Source: RZYP01 sp964386405
GTDB taxonomy: Bacteria > Bacillota > Negativicutes > Acidaminococcales > Acidaminococcaceae
Assembly: GCA_964386405.1 (NCBI GenBank)
Contig: CAYLRW010000087.1
Coordinates: 1-5,822 of the forward strand
DNA: 5,822 nucleotides
Direction of reading: 5' to 3'
The first letter of the stretch is position 1. Each line of letters starts with the position of its first letter. Both the position numbers and the translations under genes were made by a program. This document shows, in pieces, positions 5,359 to 5,822 of the stretch. The notes under the pieces are model-generated. The model searched no databases, was not told the DNA's origin, and saw only the letters and a list, made by a program, of their open reading frames with translations.

Positions 5359-5822
5359 ATGTATATACTTTATAATTTAGTTTTTTGTGCGGCAGTTGTT
5401 TTGGTAATGCCTTACTTTATTTACCGCTTTCTGACTGAGAAAGGTTTTAAAAGACGTTTTCGCCAGAACTTAGGTTTTATCAGGGATGACGAAATTGCTG
5501 CAGTGGCCGGCAAGGAATGCATCTGGATCCATGGGGCCTCGGTTGGCGAAATTGTCGCGACCAGTCCGTTAGTCAAAGAAATAAGAAAAGCGATGCCGGA
5601 AGTTAAAATTCTGGTTTCGTCCGTTACGACCAGCGGTTACGATATGGCGCACCAGATCATCCCGGAAGCTGATGCTATCATCTATTTCCCACTCGATTTG
5701 CCATTTATTTCGGAATCCTATGTCAAAAGAATCATGCCGCGCGTTTTTTTGCCGGTAGAAACAGAACTCTGGCCTAATTTTCTTCGCGCTGTGCGTGCAC
5801 GCAAAATACCGGTCATGATGGT
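5359..5822 (+). CDS. waaA: WaaA (KdtA), Kdo transferase, N-terminal part cut by the window end
   Basis: Partial gene: 154 complete codons are visible of a protein that usually has about 420 residues. WaaA is a membrane-anchored GT30 glycosyltransferase that adds Kdo from CMP-Kdo to lipid A precursor on the cytoplasmic face. Residues 3-22 form one hydrophobic anchor followed by a basic stretch (KRRFRQNLG, 31-39). WIHGASVGE (56-64) matches the family VHAxSVGE motif, and Glu64 aligns with the catalytic base. SSVTTSGYD (87-95), YFPLDLP (109-115) and VETELWPNF (133-141) are further signatures. ATG 5359 is used: GAGG (5348-5351), overlapping the msbA stop, lies seven bases upstream, and the nearby ATG at 5355 opens a frame that stops after six codons. 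The nine-base gap to msbA indicates one operon. The rest of the gene and the number of Kdo units added cannot be judged. Confidence 0.95.
   Translation, partial: MYILYNLVFCAAVVLVMPYFIYRFLTEKGFKRRFRQNLGFIRDDEIAAVAGKECIWIHGASVGEIVATSPLVKEIRKAMPEVKILVSSVTTSGYDMAHQIIPEADAIIYFPLDLPFISESYVKRIMPRVFLPVETELWPNFLRAVRARKIPVMM

Noticed and set aside
5355..5375. Short ATG frame just before waaA as a leader peptide
   Set aside because: It encodes only six residues before TAA, and the ribosome binding site at 5348-5351 serves ATG 5359 four bases later with normal spacing.
1..5822. Mobile element, CRISPR array, phage defence or horizontal-transfer signs
   Set aside because: No direct-repeat arrays, transposase or integrase motifs, tRNA genes or evident composition breaks were seen; all genes are core envelope genes in a coherent order.

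Overview
The window is a compact run of lipopolysaccharide (lipid A and inner-core) biosynthesis genes, all on the + strand. The order is lpxC (3' end only), fabZ, lpxA, lpxI, lpxB, msbA and waaA/kdtA (5' part only). Every gene belongs to a recognised family and keeps its key motifs. I found no mobile element, CRISPR array, RNA gene, broken gene or foreign-looking insert.

The organism is most likely a diderm Firmicute of the class Negativicutes (Selenomonas/Veillonella relatives). Three things suggest this: strong purine-rich Shine-Dalgarno sites in front of every complete gene, mid-range GC, and the gene order itself. Lipid A genes gathered in one long cluster around fabZ, with LpxI as the UDP-diacylglucosamine hydrolase, are known from Negativicutes. 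The genus cannot be fixed from the sequence alone, and another diderm lineage is not strictly excluded.

Layout: lpxC ends at 123 and fabZ starts one base later (125-565). A 156-base gap (566-721) holds a 22-base imperfect palindrome overlapping a perfect TTGACA. lpxA (722-1534) and lpxI (1547-2350) are tightly spaced. A 132-base gap (2351-2482) holds a strong Rho-independent terminator followed directly by a perfect extended -10 promoter. lpxB (2483-3619) overlaps msbA (3616-5349) by four bases, and waaA begins nine bases after msbA and runs off the end. The window therefore appears to hold at least two transcription units, split between lpxI and lpxB.

How the genes work together: LpxA puts an (R)-3-hydroxyacyl chain on UDP-GlcNAc and LpxC deacetylates the product. 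LpxD, not in the window, adds the second chain. LpxI then cleaves UDP-2,3-diacylglucosamine to lipid X, and LpxB joins lipid X to another UDP-diacylglucosamine to make the disaccharide. WaaA adds Kdo after a 4'-kinase (LpxK, not seen here) has acted, and MsbA flips the finished core-lipid A across the inner membrane. FabZ draws on the same (R)-3-hydroxyacyl-ACP pool as LpxA but sends it to phospholipid synthesis. I did not find a previously undescribed system. The points worth a second look are regulatory: the palindromes in the two intergenic gaps and inside the start of msbA, the terminator-promoter junction, and the absence of lpxK before waaA.
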